A DNA stretch of 64,000 nucleotides, from positions 310,001 to 374,000 of the forward strand of contig NC_092367.1 in NCBI RefSeq assembly GCF_030848805.1. The letters are read 5' to 3'. Below the pieces are notes generated by a model. The model did no database searches, had not been told where the DNA came from, and saw only the letters and a list, made by a program, of their open reading frames with translations. This stretch comes from Temnothorax longispinosus. Taxonomy: Eukaryota; Arthropoda; Insecta; Hymenoptera; Formicidae. Made by a program: the position numbers and the translations under genes. The first letter of the stretch is position 1. Each line of letters begins with the position of its first letter. Positions 11,595 through 24,720 of this stretch are shown here, one piece after another.

Positions 11595-13651
11595 GACCAA
11601 TAGGTCTCATATTTTCAAACTCCAATCGCATAATATTGCGAAACTGGTTTCTAACACCCGTGTTTACACAGACAAGTGGCACAATGAGTTGGATGTCTTA
11701 TCGCTATACGTACATTATCGCTGACTTCGTTTCAAGAATTATTGTTACATTATATTGATATGATATTGCGCGCGATATACCCCGCAAATATACGCGTCTA
11801 TTGGGGATTTCGCATTACACTCTTGTTTTTTTACTTTAAAAAAGTTGAGATAATGTCTCTTATAAAATTGCAATTTTGTGAGCGAGTCGTCTCGTTACTT
11901 TTCCATCCACTTTACATTATATTTTAAATCGCTATGACGACGTGATTAATTTTTCGATTTGAGTTTATAATTGAAGTGTCCGCTTACAATATAATGCACT
12001 TTCACGACGATATTTTCCCCTCAAGGTAAATAAGTCTGCAACCGAGTGCAGATACTGCGCCCGGCGAACGAGAGTCCGGCGCGCAATTCTCTCATAGCAA
12101 GGCCAACTGTGGCATTATAACGTACGCGAATAATTTCGGCTCTTAATGCGTAATGCGTGCATATAAATTTGAAGGACGCCGTCGCGCGCGCTCGTCGCCG
12201 CCGCTGCGCCGCGCCGCGCCGCGGCCGTCGCGCGGCTATGTTTGTATTAAATTTCGCTAACGAGATTCGAAAATTAAGATAATCGTCGCCGTCGCAGGAT
12301 TGCCCGTGACGTTATTCGGGCAAGGTCAGCCGCGCGGTTCGCCGTTTGCCTTTCACCTTCGGTGCATCGCGATAATATACGCACGCCGGCCGAATCCTTA
12401 ATTGGAACAGATAAATATCGCGCGACGAGCGCGCGATTGTTAACAATCGTGTCCGCGAAGTTTATCGCGCGGCCGAGGTAGCGCAAGTGGGCGATGATGC
12501 CGCTACATTTTTCCACGTCGACCATTTTTTCGGAGGTTTAATTGCACGTTGCGACATAACGTAATAGCTTCGCTGCGACATGAGAAAGAATACGTTCGTC
12601 GTGTACGAGCAAAAGTGAAACGTTACCCGCGAATTATGAGAAATGGACGCAAGAGGATTAAAAACGACGTCGACTTTGGATATAAATTATAATACTCGTG
12701 ACTCTCTCGTGAGCGGCGATTTAATTCGCGAAATTATACGATCGGCAATAAAACGATTCTTTTCTCTCGACTGCTTTTTGTACAAGCTCTCACTGGAATA
12801 CAATTGCGACCAGTTGTTCCCACATTGAAATATCCAATTCCATTTAAATGAATAAAAGAAAATCGTGATAATTAGCGCAGGACGTTTGTAGATAATAATG
12901 TCACGAGCGCGTCGAATTAGCAGAAGTAAAACCTTTATTTATTCATTCCGCATAAAATTTTTTCGCGTGTGACGACATAATGATCTTCACGCATGCAAAT
13001 TTGATAAAACAAAGGTTAAGAGGAATGTCACGGAATAAAAGCTTAATTTGCTAGTGCACACACTTATTCTTCCTAAAGTTTCGCCCGAGACAGGGCCCCT
13101 CGGACGTGACATGAAATTCGGGGGAGGAAGAGATCGTCGATCGAAAGTAAAAGTATTCTTTCTACATCCCGCGCCTCTCGCGCCGCTTAAAGCTGTCTCT
13201 CGTTTTCTGCGTATGCAAGAGTGATCGCGGTGGAACGCGTGGGTATAAGGGAACCGTGGCATATCGCATCGGTTCTCTCGAGAGCGCGCGGGGGGCCACA
13301 CGGTGTCGAGAGGGGCCCGCATTCGTTCCGCGGAGAGCCGAGGGATACGTTGGAAATGCCGGGGATTCGCTATCAGATATTCGTTACTCACATCGGGCCT
13401 TCTTCCACCCGCCGTCCCTTCCTCCACCCCCTATCGTGCCCCCACGTCGCGCTTCTCTGCCTCACGATTCGCGCATGTGTTTCGTTTGTACCACGGCGTG
13501 TAACGTATGGGCCCTGCGTTATTTATCATACGAGCCGTGGCCCGGCCGCCGATCGCGAACGAGGATGTACGTTGCATTCAGCGGGGCCCGCCGCTCACTG
13601 CGCCGCCTAATCATGGTAATTTTAAGCCGGCGATGTAAATTAAGGCGCTCT

Positions 13652-13672
13652 CGCGCGCGCGCGCGCGCGCGC
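13652..13672. repeat. (CG)n tract
   Basis: Ten alternating CG units. This has Z-DNA-forming potential and is striking evidence that CpG is not depleted here. Shorter (CG)n runs lie at about 27,389-27,406, 55,707-55,718 and 60,167-60,178. Confidence 0.9.
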
Positions 13673-14087
13673 AGGGCGTACACCAGGGTTCAGGTTGTTT
13701 CGCTCGAGAAAAGGTCCGCGCAAACCGATTATTGCAATAATTGTGAAACGATTGCCTTCGCGTCGGTAGCGTGACGTGATCGCGCGAACCGCGCACCATC
13801 GGACCCATCGTCGCACCTCTCATCTGCGCTGCCTTTCGTTGATACAAACTCTGTATCATCGAAGAGACTCAATTAGACGTCATTTTTTCTGTCGATTATT
13901 TTTATAAACGCTTTTACACGATTTCTTTAACGACAAACTGTATAATAATTACAGCATTGTGCCTCGATTTACCTCCGCGGAAGCTTGCGCCTCAACTTCT
14001 CATCGCGATCGTCGCAATCTCATGACAATAACGCCTCGCCCAAGCGGATCCCACTGGCTTCCCATCTCGTCTCTTTCCATTTTGTGC

Positions 14088-14117
14088 CCCCCCCCCCCTA
14101 CACACACACACACACAG
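14088..14117. repeat. Poly-C followed by (CA)n
   Basis: A run of about ten C followed by about nine CA units. Confidence 0.9.
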
Positions 14118-15738
14118 ACACACATACATATATACGCCACGCACTTCTGTCTGCATCTCGCGAGAATGCATCTCACCGCGGCTCTCTCCGGTAAGGCAAG
14201 GCAGCCACGACCGAAAAACCATAACCGTGGATAATGCACGGTGGTGAGGATCGTGCAGTGGGACCCGTCCGTTAATGGGGAATCGCAGGCCGGTAGCCAG
14301 CGAGATGTAGGAGAAGATGAGAGAAAGAGAGAGGGAGAAAGAGAGAAACACGGACCGACCGGCTACCCATATTCCATTCCGACGACCGGAGGGCCACGTC
14401 GGCTTTTTGCGGCTGCATTTCACTTGCACTTGGCCAAACTCATTTGTCAGCGGCGCTGCGTGCACCCGCCGTCATTCACCGGGCGCTGTGCTTGCCTCTT
14501 GATCCGAGTCGCTATGGGGGCGCATTTTCTTGGGGGTGTTCTCGAAGAAGGTCTCCCACACACACGCGGCTCTTGAAACCGCGCGCCGTGTAACGTGCAC
14601 CAGATAAGATAATACAACGTGAACGTTAATTGATCTGCTTTGCCTCATGCATGATCCAATCTGCTATGGTTGCATAGATAATGTTATGCATGAAAGGTGG
14701 AGGGGTATCAGACGCTCGACGAGGTGTATCGAAAAATGGGGCGTTAATTACCATCCCGCCCATACGCGAGCGTTATGTCGCGTTAGCTTTATATTGAAAT
14801 CATTGCGATTACACGTATCATCGATGTTTACTTGTAGTGAATATCCTTGCGCAGGAGGTGGCCACGGATTTTACGATCTGCTGCGTGCGTTAAAGGAGAG
14901 AGTGTCGAGGAATCTCAAATATTTCAGGCTGTGGCAAGCGAGCCTTAAGGAGGATCTGTAGTCTCTTCGTCGTCATCATCGTCATTCTCATGTCGTTGTC
15001 CTCGTCGTTGCCGTCGCCGTCGCCGTCGCCGTCGTCGTCGTCCAGATTAAAGCAATTAAAACGCGAGAGTCTCGAAAGCGACAGGGGGGCACCGCAGACA
15101 TCCTTGTCCGTGTAACGCTTTCAAGGCGAACGGCGGCGGGTGTCACCGTATGAAAAGTGGAATACGATACGAGAGAAAACGTTGAATGCGCGCAGCGCGT
15201 CGTGTCATCGGCGGAAATTAAGTTAATTTCGTACCGCTGCTGAGGCGAGTCCCCGGTGTGTGCTTTTTGCTCACCCACGCTCGCCCACGGCCGCGCTCAT
15301 TTGTCCGGTGCAGCGGGGTAATTACGGTGCCGATACATAGTGTGAGTCATCAAGAAATTTCCAAAGGTTCCAAGGCCGTCGCGGCCTTCGTTTCAGGTCC
15401 TGTCCGAGCTTTTCGTTATCTCCCGCGCGGCCTCGTATTTTCTCGCGTTTATCGCCTCCTACGAGCGTCGGTAAATTCGCGAGATTATTCTCTCGCATAT
15501 ATACGCGTTGCCGCGACGCAAGCAGCCTCCTGCATGGAATCGTTGTCGTGCCTTCGTTAATTAAACCGCGGCGGCGATTCGATACCGGACCGGACACGTT
15601 ACGCCTTACGAAATCACGAAACTTACGAAACGAAATTTAACACTCGCACAATCCAGACGGAGATTATTATTATAATTAAAGTGCCACGCTTATTAAGCGC
15701 GTGGAATAAATATCCTCTCACAATCAGAGGTCGCAATG

Positions 15739-15763
15739 TTCAAAATTCAAACTGAATTTTGAA
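15739..15763. repeat. Perfect 11 bp hairpin
   Basis: TTCAAAATTCA, a 3-base spacer, then TGAATTTTGAA. The arms are perfectly complementary. It has no T-run or other sign of a bacterial-type terminator, and its role is unknown. Confidence 0.6.
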
Positions 15764-18700
15764 AGTAAAAATCGCAAGTTAAAACATGCACAGAGAGATG
15801 TACCATTTTATTTAATTTAGATTTAAAAAGAAACATACAGTCACATTGCGTTATAGCTTGCTAGATTTTGCGTCTAGTGTGCGGACAAATTGCATCTTGG
15901 AGAAGTTAAGAAGTAAGAAGAACGAGGAGAGAGAGCGGCCCAAGGGATAAAAGGGCGAAGAAATTAAGGTAATAGGCTTTTCTTATCTGATCGCCAAAGT
16001 CAGACGGCCGTAAAGGTGCCGGGAAAAATGGAGTCGAAGCGCGCGCTTTAATGGCTTTTCTTTCTCTCCTCTCATTCTTTCTTCTCATGCCCCGCCGTTC
16101 TTCTACGTCCGTCTCTTTTTCTCACAGCCGTGAGACAGGCGTCAGGATTCTTCTCCCCAGATCCGACCGTCGAGAAAACTCGTCCGGGAATTTCTTCCCG
16201 ACCGCGCGCCCGTATCCCCATATCCTCCTCCCCGCTTTGCCCCTTTTTTTCGTCTGTCTTCCCGTCGAACTGACCTGCGATACGGCATTGCAAGCCCACG
16301 GTCCTTCGAACTGGAGAGAGAGTCGACACCGCGACGAAAGGTAGGCGCGACCGATCTGTGAACAAGGCACCGGGCAAACATCGAGAACAGAGGGGCCAGC
16401 GTGCTGAATGAGAGAGGCTAGTTTGTTCTAAATCGAAAAAGAGCACGCGCAGGTGTTGGAAGACACAAGAGAAACGAAGCAAACGCGGCCGGATGGCTAG
16501 TTCGGTAGGCATTGATAATCGGTGTATGTATACACCGGTTGCATAAATCGGTTGCGCTACGGGAAGGAAAGGTGCTCTCGATTTTACGCCGGCGTCGAAG
16601 GAGCCGGCTCGATCTGCAGAAACGGGTGAAAGGAGATCGTATTCCTTCCCCCGCCGTTAATTGCATCGATCATACAATGTTGTGTGGCGATACGTTTATT
16701 TAATTTCCTCTCGCGCGCGAGCGCGGATTTGTTTTAGTTTTCTCACCAGCACATTCTGCCTTCACGCTTTGCTCGACGAGTCAATGCGATAACTTGGATC
16801 AATTATGCATCTATTATTAATAAAGGCTGTAAACGCCCATAGTAATGGCTATAAATCGGTAGCTTATCGCGTCGTCCAACGAATTCGATCGCAGTTGCGG
16901 CTGGTTGCACCGTGTGTCGGTGAATTAAGTAACGAATCTTACCAATGCAAACGACGTTAATGCCGTTTGCCTTCGTGCCGTATGCTCGAATCGCACGTTT
17001 CCTTAATAAATTACACACGTATTGACACCTGCTGCTAATTCGAGCCATTGGCGTGAATATATTTGTCGGAGTAGTGATCAATTACTTAATTCGGTACACG
17101 ACTCGGCAGTAAAATCTCCTTTTTCAGCAAATTGCACTGCTGTTCTATACGCCTTACGCGGATAACGAACCTGAATAACAACAAATTAAGCGCGAGTGTA
17201 ACAGAGGTATTAATAATGTCAATGTAAATGTTGTTCGGCGTTGTGAAACATTTCAGTCACGCGATTCGATAATAAATTATATACATGAGTACGGTTGATT
17301 CTTTGTAAATCATGATATCTGGTTATGTACTTAATACAAAAGAAAATTTTAAAAAGATTCTTTTCATTAATTTGAAAAAGTTTCGCGTGATTTTAACGAA
17401 ATCGCGCGAACGCCTGTGCTATTTTTTAAACTGTTTTATATTAGATTATTTGAGTGACGAGGAGAGACGTCGTCGTTGTCGAGTTATTTCCCGCACGCCA
17501 CGCTATTTGGCGATCGACATCCCCGTCGACGTACTTCGCCATGGCGCCCTACTTGGATAACGAATCTGAAGAACGCGCTGTCCCCTGGCATTCAGCGTGA
17601 AATTACGCGCTGTCGCCCTGACGTCGGCAATGACAATTTTCTCAAGAACGCGGCGCACGGTCAGCCGAGGCGACTTTCGTGCCTCGCGCATAATACGCTA
17701 GTCAGCGACATACTTGCTATCCGACGGTTAAACGAAGAGCGGAGCTCCGGTTATGAAACTCGCGAAGGCGAGGGAAGAAGAAAGGGAAGGGCGCTTTGCC
17801 TTTTAAGGCGAATCGACTTGGCTCAGTCCAGACCGGCGCTCCTCTTTTTTCCTGACTCTTCCTCATCATCTTCCTTCATCATGGTTTTCGACGAAATATC
17901 GGGACGATTCAATCGGTCGACTTGTTAATAGCGTTAATAGAGAAAATCCCGTTTGCCCGGCGTGAAACGATCGAGATGTCCCCACTCGAATCGAGTTCGG
18001 TAGGAACCGGCGCACTTTCTCGCACGGACGACAAGTGGGTTAATTAATAGCCCATCTTTTTCGCTCGGCTTCCTGGGATTCCTCAGTAATACGATGTAAT
18101 GATTTTTGTCGTCGTAGCCGAAGACACCTGTTGCCATTCTTACGATTGCTCAATCCGACGTGCAGAGCCGGCGATTAATTCACGGGAACATTTTCAAGAG
18201 AGAGAATTTATAGAATAATATTGTATACGTATGTCAATATATATTTCACACGTTGCATCTTTTTCTTTTTGATATTTTTAAATTGATATTACAATATCGG
18301 TTTGAGAAATATTACCTCGCCAAGTATTCACGAATTAATGGCCGCGGTTCTGTTCGGAATATGGAGAACCGTACGCTTGCATTATCGCTCGTTATGAAAC
18401 AGTTAGGCCTCGACTTCTTTTCTGATTTTGCCTGCGATTCCTCTCGAGGGCTGGTTCCCTGGGAAAAACATCGGTCCGTAATGCGCACGGGTATGAAGAA
18501 ACTACGAGAGGTCGTTGTTTCTAGCGTAGCACGTCTACCTTGTTACAAATTACTCCATTAAACGTGCTACGGGCAACGCGGAAGCGATTTACAAGTGTTT
18601 CTTTCACACACACTCGACGCGACGCGTGCCGGAGAGAGAAAGAGAGAGCGAGAGAGCTTAAGAGACGCCATGCCAAGCTTTAGAAAAGCCGTCCTCGGAT

Positions 18701-21408
18701 GAAAAGGCGAATAGGCGCACCGTGAAAAATCATACGCGCGCGACGCGTTTTCTTTCCTTTGCCAAGATACTCAATTGCTTCTGTGGGGCCCGCGGATAAT
18801 GCGGGTCCAATATTTGGGCTGCGGCTGTCAGAAGGAGCACTCCGCCACCGTGCGTGTTGTCGCCGTCCTCGTTACGCGTGCTCCACTTTTTAATTTCTTT
18901 TCCGTCGGCGCGGCGCGGCGGCTCCGAAACGGAGAGAGGGGCTTTGAGAGGGTTTTCGGTTGCCCACAGACCAGCCAGGGGTTGTCGAAGCCCGCCGTCA
19001 GGGTCTAGGCGAGGGCACAGAAACTGGTCAGATGTAGGGGACGAAGCGGGATACGGCGGGACAGGAGGGGGCGGAATGAGTGGCGAGGAAGAAGATAGGG
19101 AAGGGTACGCGCGGGGGGACCCAAGAGAGTGAGGCGACCGGCATTCCATGGGGCCCGTATTAATTATACCAAGCCTCGGCGATGCTACGCGAGTATGGGA
19201 GAAAGAGCAAGAGGAAAAGAGAGAGAAAAAGAGGGAAAGAGCGAGAGAGAGAGAGAGAAAGAGAAAGATAGTTCTCTGAACTACTCGTTCTCTCTCGGCT
19301 ACTACTACTCCTTTCTCCTTCTTCGTCCGTTTCTTCACTCGTTTCGCAGTGCGAGAAAGATGACAGCACGCGGCGCAGGTGCGAGAGAGATGGACCAAGT
19401 CGGGCAAACTGAAAGGGGGAAAGAAGTATATAGATAAGGCAAGAGGAGAGGAACGAGAAGAGAGGCATCTCTCCCGACTGCGGTAGGAATACGCTAATGC
19501 GGATCTACTGCTTCTCTAACAATAAGCCGGAACGCTCGAAGGAATAAACCATAACGGGGTGCATCTCAGTAAGTGCAGCGAAGTAACCTTGTATCGTCAG
19601 AATGTCCGTATACGCGTATTTCCGAAACCACCATTTAGATGTGTGTCATTCTTTTATATAAAAAGGATCTTCCTTTTTTCAAAATTCTTACATGAAGTTG
19701 GAGATTCCTCTCGATGCAGGTCGTTGTATTTAATTTGGTTGACGAAGGATCGAGACCTTCCTGTCCACGTTGACGTGCTATCACTGCGAACAGAAAAGCG
19801 CGTAATGAATCCGTCTATTAAGGGATCAAGCAGGTCCCCGCAGGATTACGTTTGTGCACAATAGAGCGTAACGGGAGGGCGCGATCCCCACCTGAGAATT
19901 TCTGAAAAACCTAGAAGATATTTTTAGCCGAAATGAGGGAAACGGAGTTAGCGCGTTCCGAGTATAGGCCGCGCGCGTCCGAAGGAAAGAAGAAGAAGAA
20001 GACAAACGGCGGCGTAGACAGGAGGAAGAAGAAAGGTATCAGGTACTTGCGGTGAACGAAGGAGGATGGAAAGTAAATTACCTCTGGAAGATGGGCCGGT
20101 ATACGGTGCGAGGAGAAGAGAGATGGGTTAAAGGATGGGACGGCACGGGATTCGAGAGGATAGGATGCACGTGAGATTAGTGGACGAGAGGAAGAGAGAC
20201 GGAGAGAGTCTGCTGACCGACAGTAGGCTAGCGAAATTGCATCGCTAAAATCCTAGGTCCTATGTCCGGGAACTCTTTTCTTTGACGCTCGTTTTTTTTT
20301 ATAAAAAAAATCCCTTCTTCCATCGTCCTTGCAACATGATCTATCGATGCTAATCTTTTTTTTTTTTTTTGGAAAAGAAACGCCGTTATGATATCCACCA
20401 TAAGTTATTGTATAGTTTTTTTATTATTTGTAAATTTTTAAAAAATTTCTCTTATATATCTTTACTTATTATTTAAAAAACTCTTCTGGCATCGGTATTT
20501 GATGGTGAAGATGAGTTTTTTACAATTTTAAGAAGGGATATGAAGTATTTCGACGATGTGACGTCGACCGTCATTACTTCATCAAATCAATTTTTTCTTC
20601 TGCTACATGATGTCGCTTCCTCTTCTTCCTCGACAGAGGACGAAGGTGTACCGACCTTCCTCAGATCGCAAGACCACCTGGGCAGCCGCATCGCAGTCGG
20701 CAATTCGTATCTAGCCCAATCAACCGTGCGAAACTCGCGCGTCAACCGTTACATCGCGTCATGCCCATCGATTTCAACGGCGATTCGCGAATTTACGAAG
20801 CGTCACCCCATGGGCGATGTCAATCTTTCTTAGGCGGCAAATGTATTTACAGCGATTGTAAATTGAAATTGGTGTCAGTGAAGATACGATTGGAAGTTCA
20901 GGATTAGATCCGTTAGTTATTACATCGAGCTATGTGCTATAATTATAGATCCGTAATTAAAGGTTCTTATGAGAGAATGTGCGTATTCTTATGAATAAAT
21001 ATTACATTGTACCGCATAAGTACACGTCCACAACATAAGTTAACTGCAGGCATCGAATAAATAAATATATGTATAATGTTTGAAACGACAAAAAGAGTGT
21101 CTTTCATCTAGCGACGAATTTCGCGTGATCTCGAGCCATCATTCGCCCCGTGCAGGCGGATCGAGCAGGAAGCGGTGCACGTTCGTGCGAAACCTGTATA
21201 TCATCAGCCCACTTACATTTAATTTTCGTGCCGTGCAAATGACTGGTGCCGCGACAGTGCACGTCAGTATGCGTAGCGCATCGATTATAGCCGCGAGTTC
21301 TGCGGGAGAGCGGCAAGAGGGAACGCGGTTTTTAATTATCACGAGTAATTTGGAAGTATCCACGGAGGTAGCCTATCTTGAGAATATTTATAATTATCTA
21401 GGCAATAT

Positions 21409-21450
21409 TCTCTCTCTCTCTCTCACTCACTCACTCACTCACTCACTCAC
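21409..21450. repeat. (CT)n joined to (TCAC)n
   Basis: CT repeats pass into about seven tandem TCAC units. The junction suggests expansion of a CTCA variant from the dinucleotide repeat. Confidence 0.95.
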
Positions 21451-21973
21451 TTTTGCCGTGAGAGTCGATGCTCGCGGGAGTCTGCCTTTCATGCGTATCT
21501 CGTTTGCACGGTAATCATCGGCGCCGCCGTCGCCGCCACCGCCACCGCCTCCGACGTCACAACGGATTCACGTTGCAGTACGGTCCGCGTGTAGTAGTGT
21601 TGCGTGCGAAGAGGAGACGTGCGCGTGATCCACGAAAGAGCCGGTGGTGGCCACGCGAGCGCTTCGGGCGACTCGCCTCCGCGCGCGCTCGCTCGCTCGC
21701 TTTTCGCCTAGATGTCCCAACACATTCTTGCCGTACGCACACACCACCCGCGCGCGAAACAGCCCCAAATCAGTTTCCACTGTCCGCTTCCCTCATCCTC
21801 ATCTTCGCTTGTTTCGGATATTCGAGGGCCCCGTCTTGTGTGTGCGTGTCCCAAAAACCTCTCTCTTCCTCGCCCGTTCAGGCACGCGAGAGTCACTGTC
21901 TCTCTGGTGCCTCTCTTTCTCGCCGTGCGGCATAATTTCTGCATTCTCAAACGCCACTCCTCTTTTTTCGTTA

Positions 21974-21992
21974 TTAACCCTTTGAATGCCGA
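21974..21992. mobile_element. Possible solitary piggyBac-like terminus
   Basis: TTAA followed by CCCTTTGAATGCC. This combination is common at ends of TTAA-target elements in insects. No matching inverted end was found in the neighbourhood, so it may be a remnant or chance. Confidence 0.25.
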
Positions 21993-22644
21993 GATAGGCT
22001 GCAGTTATTATATTGCTCCGCGCCAGATTGCACCGCGTAATTTCAACCATTCCGTGGCTGCCCACTTTTTCTTCTGTCTCTTTCTCGTTCCTTTCTCCTG
22101 CTCCTTTTTTCTCTCCATCTTTCTTTTAAATGTTAACCAGATATCCGCGTCGAGGTGCGCACTAATAACTCTGTTAAGTCTTCGATGGGAAAATGTAATT
22201 AGTAATTGAAGATATATAGTTTTACAACAATTTACTGACTTATCACGGTTACATCTCGTACGTTATATTATTCAAACGATGGCGGTTTAGTTAAAATGCT
22301 AAGCGGAAATAATTATACAATGCCTTCACGCTATGCCGCCTATCGCGGATGATGCTAAAAAATATGCAGTTATTTTACCGGACGTCGTTATTACATGTGA
22401 GAAATAACCGCGTATTACCATGGTAGAGAAAAAGAAGCCGTCGCTGTAAATCCGGTGCTATACAATAGTTACCGTTGATCCGAGATCTTGACTTTACGGC
22501 AGTCATTCGTCGCATTATCCTAATGTATCCTGACAGCTCGGCCCGTCGACACAAACTCCGTAGAGGAATACCGAAGTTATCTCTTGGAACGTTGGGCGAG
22601 GGAGAAAAAAAAGAGACGTGCAAGTAAGAATGTGTGTACGAGCA

Positions 22645-22688
22645 AGAGAAAGAGAGAGAAAAAGAGAGAGAGAGAGAGAGAGAGAGAG
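22645..22688. repeat. (GA)n microsatellite
   Basis: About 44 bp of GA repeats with AAAG interruptions. A second purine-rich stretch follows at 22,880-22,932. Confidence 0.9.
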
Positions 22689-23941
22689 TCGTGTAAAAGT
22701 CGGCGTTCCTTTTTCCTTTTGTGAAAAATCAAAAAACAAATCGGGACCGCGCGTCGACGCTAGTCACGAAGCGACGATTTATCAAAAATTAATTATCCAT
22801 TAGGCTTGGGATCGGGTAGAAAAGTGTAGCTTTGTTGCATACAATAGTCGGTTGCCCGGGGCCTCGTCAGGTATAACAGAGTAAGGGAGAGAAAGAGAGA
22901 GGAGAGGAGAAAAAAAGAGAGAAAGAGAGAGACCGCGACGAGTTCTGCTGCAGCGGCCACAAAAAATCGTCTACGCCTCCGAATATTCTACCTTCGTAGC
23001 CAGGACGTCGTGGTCCATCGACAACAGGACATCTTTCTCTCTCATTGACTTTTCTATTCCGCTTTGTCTTTCATCTTTTCACGGATACGTCAAGAATCCC
23101 TTGGACGGTTATAAGCGATATCTCTCAATTAAGTAAAATAATTTCGTCTATAAGATTAATCAGTGATCTCTTAATTTAACACAATGAAAAACTTCAAAAT
23201 ATCATTAGTATCAGTTAGTAAATAGTTTTTATCATATTTTTAAAAGATTCCAAGATATGACGAGTAATAATTAATAGTCTGTGATTGCGAGGAACTTATA
23301 CTGATAACCATGTGTACTTTTCGATGCTTCTTTCGATCTGATAAAACGTATCGTCTTTTCTCGCCAAACAAATCCGTTTGTTAGCATCGCCGTACGCCGT
23401 ATTTCTCCGTACTCCCGGTCCTCGCTCTTGAATCAGATTCCCGCACTTCCAAGTAATTCCGCGCCGACGAAGAAGATCGAGAGGTGGCCGCGTGGTGACC
23501 CCGGAGGTCAGGAATGCCCAAAACGAAAGAGAGGGCACCGATCGGAGGGCCCCTGAGAGAGGCGTTTGGACCTGTGACGGTTCCGATTCGATCCTGGTGG
23601 AGGACTTACGAGCGTTTCGGGACGTTTTCACGAGACGCGCGGGACGCAGGGAAAAGGGGAAAAAGAGGGCTACGCGGGCGCGACATTGGGGTACACTTTA
23701 GCAGATCATGTTAAATCGTAGAATTAGCTTCCTTGGTCCCCTTTCCCATTCCTTCTCCGCGGCACGGCATAACTTACGGTATTTATCCCGTAAACCCGGT
23801 CCTCACCCTGACCCCCGGACCTTATTTATAACTGTAGACAGGTTCACACTATGCTCGACCCTTCCTCCTCTGCGACACGTACGAGCCTCCAGCGCGCTTT
23901 AACTGACGGAATAATGCGAGAGGCTTCTCTCTCTTGCATTC

Positions 23942-23942
<1 letters not shown>

Positions 23943-23976
<34 letters not shown>
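23943..23976. repeat. (CT)n microsatellite
   Basis: Seventeen CT units, uninterrupted. Confidence 0.95.
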
Positions 23977-23979
<3 letters not shown>

Positions 23980-24213
23980 GGCATTTACATTTCTGTACTA
24001 CTTACTTGCCAGACACAATGCGCGCCCACTCAATAGCTCGAGCACGACCGCTGGATACGCCCCAAGAGCGATGCTGTTTTTGCGGTTGTATATTTATTAT
24101 CCTCTTTGATTTATCATACTCACAATTTTCTTGCTATTTGGATACACAATGTAGACGTTTTCGAGAGTGGGAGAAAGGCACAGAAAGACAGAATTTTGCC
24201 GTACCCCGGGGCC

Positions 24214-24453
24214 CAGAGTGGCGAATACCTATGGCACGCGTGCCCCCACTAGTGCACGCGGTAAGAATTTGGGTGGCATGGACTACGACGTGCCATTTCT
24301 GAAATTTCTCTCCGCGCGCACTATAGGAAGGTTAGTCAACTTTGCAACTAAAATTTATTATGGACTCCAACAACGTGGGCACACGCAACCACTTAAAAAA
24401 AAATTAAATTTGCATATTTTGGCACGCACCACCAAAACAGTTCGCCGTCTCTG
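24214..24453. mobile_element. hAT-type MITE, about 240 bp
   Basis: The left end reads CAGAGTGGCGAA and the reverse complement of the right end reads CAGAGACGGCGAA. Both are followed about 10 bases further in by GCGTGCC. CAGNG termini with an adjacent GGCGAACCTATGGCACGCGTGCC-like stretch are characteristic of hAT-superfamily elements in many animals. The interior is too short for a transposase. The 8 bp expected as target duplication (CCGGGGCC at 24,206-24,213 against CCTCGCGG at 24,454-24,461) does not match well, so the duplication has decayed or the right edge is slightly different. Confidence 0.6.
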
Positions 24454-24582
24454 CCTCGCGGCCGTAACCGTTCGAGCACACACTAAAGATCGTACGTGTA
24501 CATATCGAGTAGTGTGCAACGGGAAATTAACGTGGATAACTGTGAACGTATACTAATGGACTTAAGACAGGTTAATAAGCTA

Positions 24583-24720
24583 TGTATATATAAAAGCCAC
24601 TCAGGGGTAATACAGACGGGGCAAGACGAGAATTATTAGATTACATTTGAGTTTACGGAGTAACGATCGCAGTAACGTGATACACATTCCTATTTCGTTA
24701 CAGCGAAGTAAATAAATTTG
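24583..24720 (+). promoter_or_regulatory. Strong TATA box followed by AATAAA; possible solo LTR or promoter
   Basis: TATATAAAAG starts near 24,585. It is followed within about 130 bp by a GTAAATAAATT stretch (about 24,708) containing an AATAAA polyadenylation-type signal. A TATA box and AATAAA this close together, with no gene between, is how the U3-R-U5 of an LTR can look. I could not find TG...CA ends with a 4-6 bp duplication or a primer-binding site, so this stays a candidate. Confidence 0.25.

Larger units (their letters stand above)
10632..24205. other. CpG-rich non-coding DNA, 13.6 kb
   Basis: No gene is recognised. Very GC-rich patches occur at about 11,330-11,400, 12,180-12,240 (CGCCGC repeats), 15,005-15,045 (GTCGCC repeats) and 21,505-21,715 (CCGCCG repeats). 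They resemble CpG-dense promoter or 5' UTR sequence. AT-rich stretches lie at 17,200-17,450 and 20,280-20,520. The 225-codon minus-strand frame at 18,730-19,407 overlaps purine-rich DNA and has low-complexity composition. Confidence 0.5.

Noticed and set aside
13256..13774. 172-codon plus-strand frame in CpG-rich DNA
   Set aside because: Overlaps other frames on both strands, is Arg-rich from CG repeats, and has no domain.
18730..19407. 225-codon minus-strand frame
   Set aside because: It overlaps GA-rich DNA and contains Ser/Leu repeats; competing frames exist on the other strand and no domain is seen.
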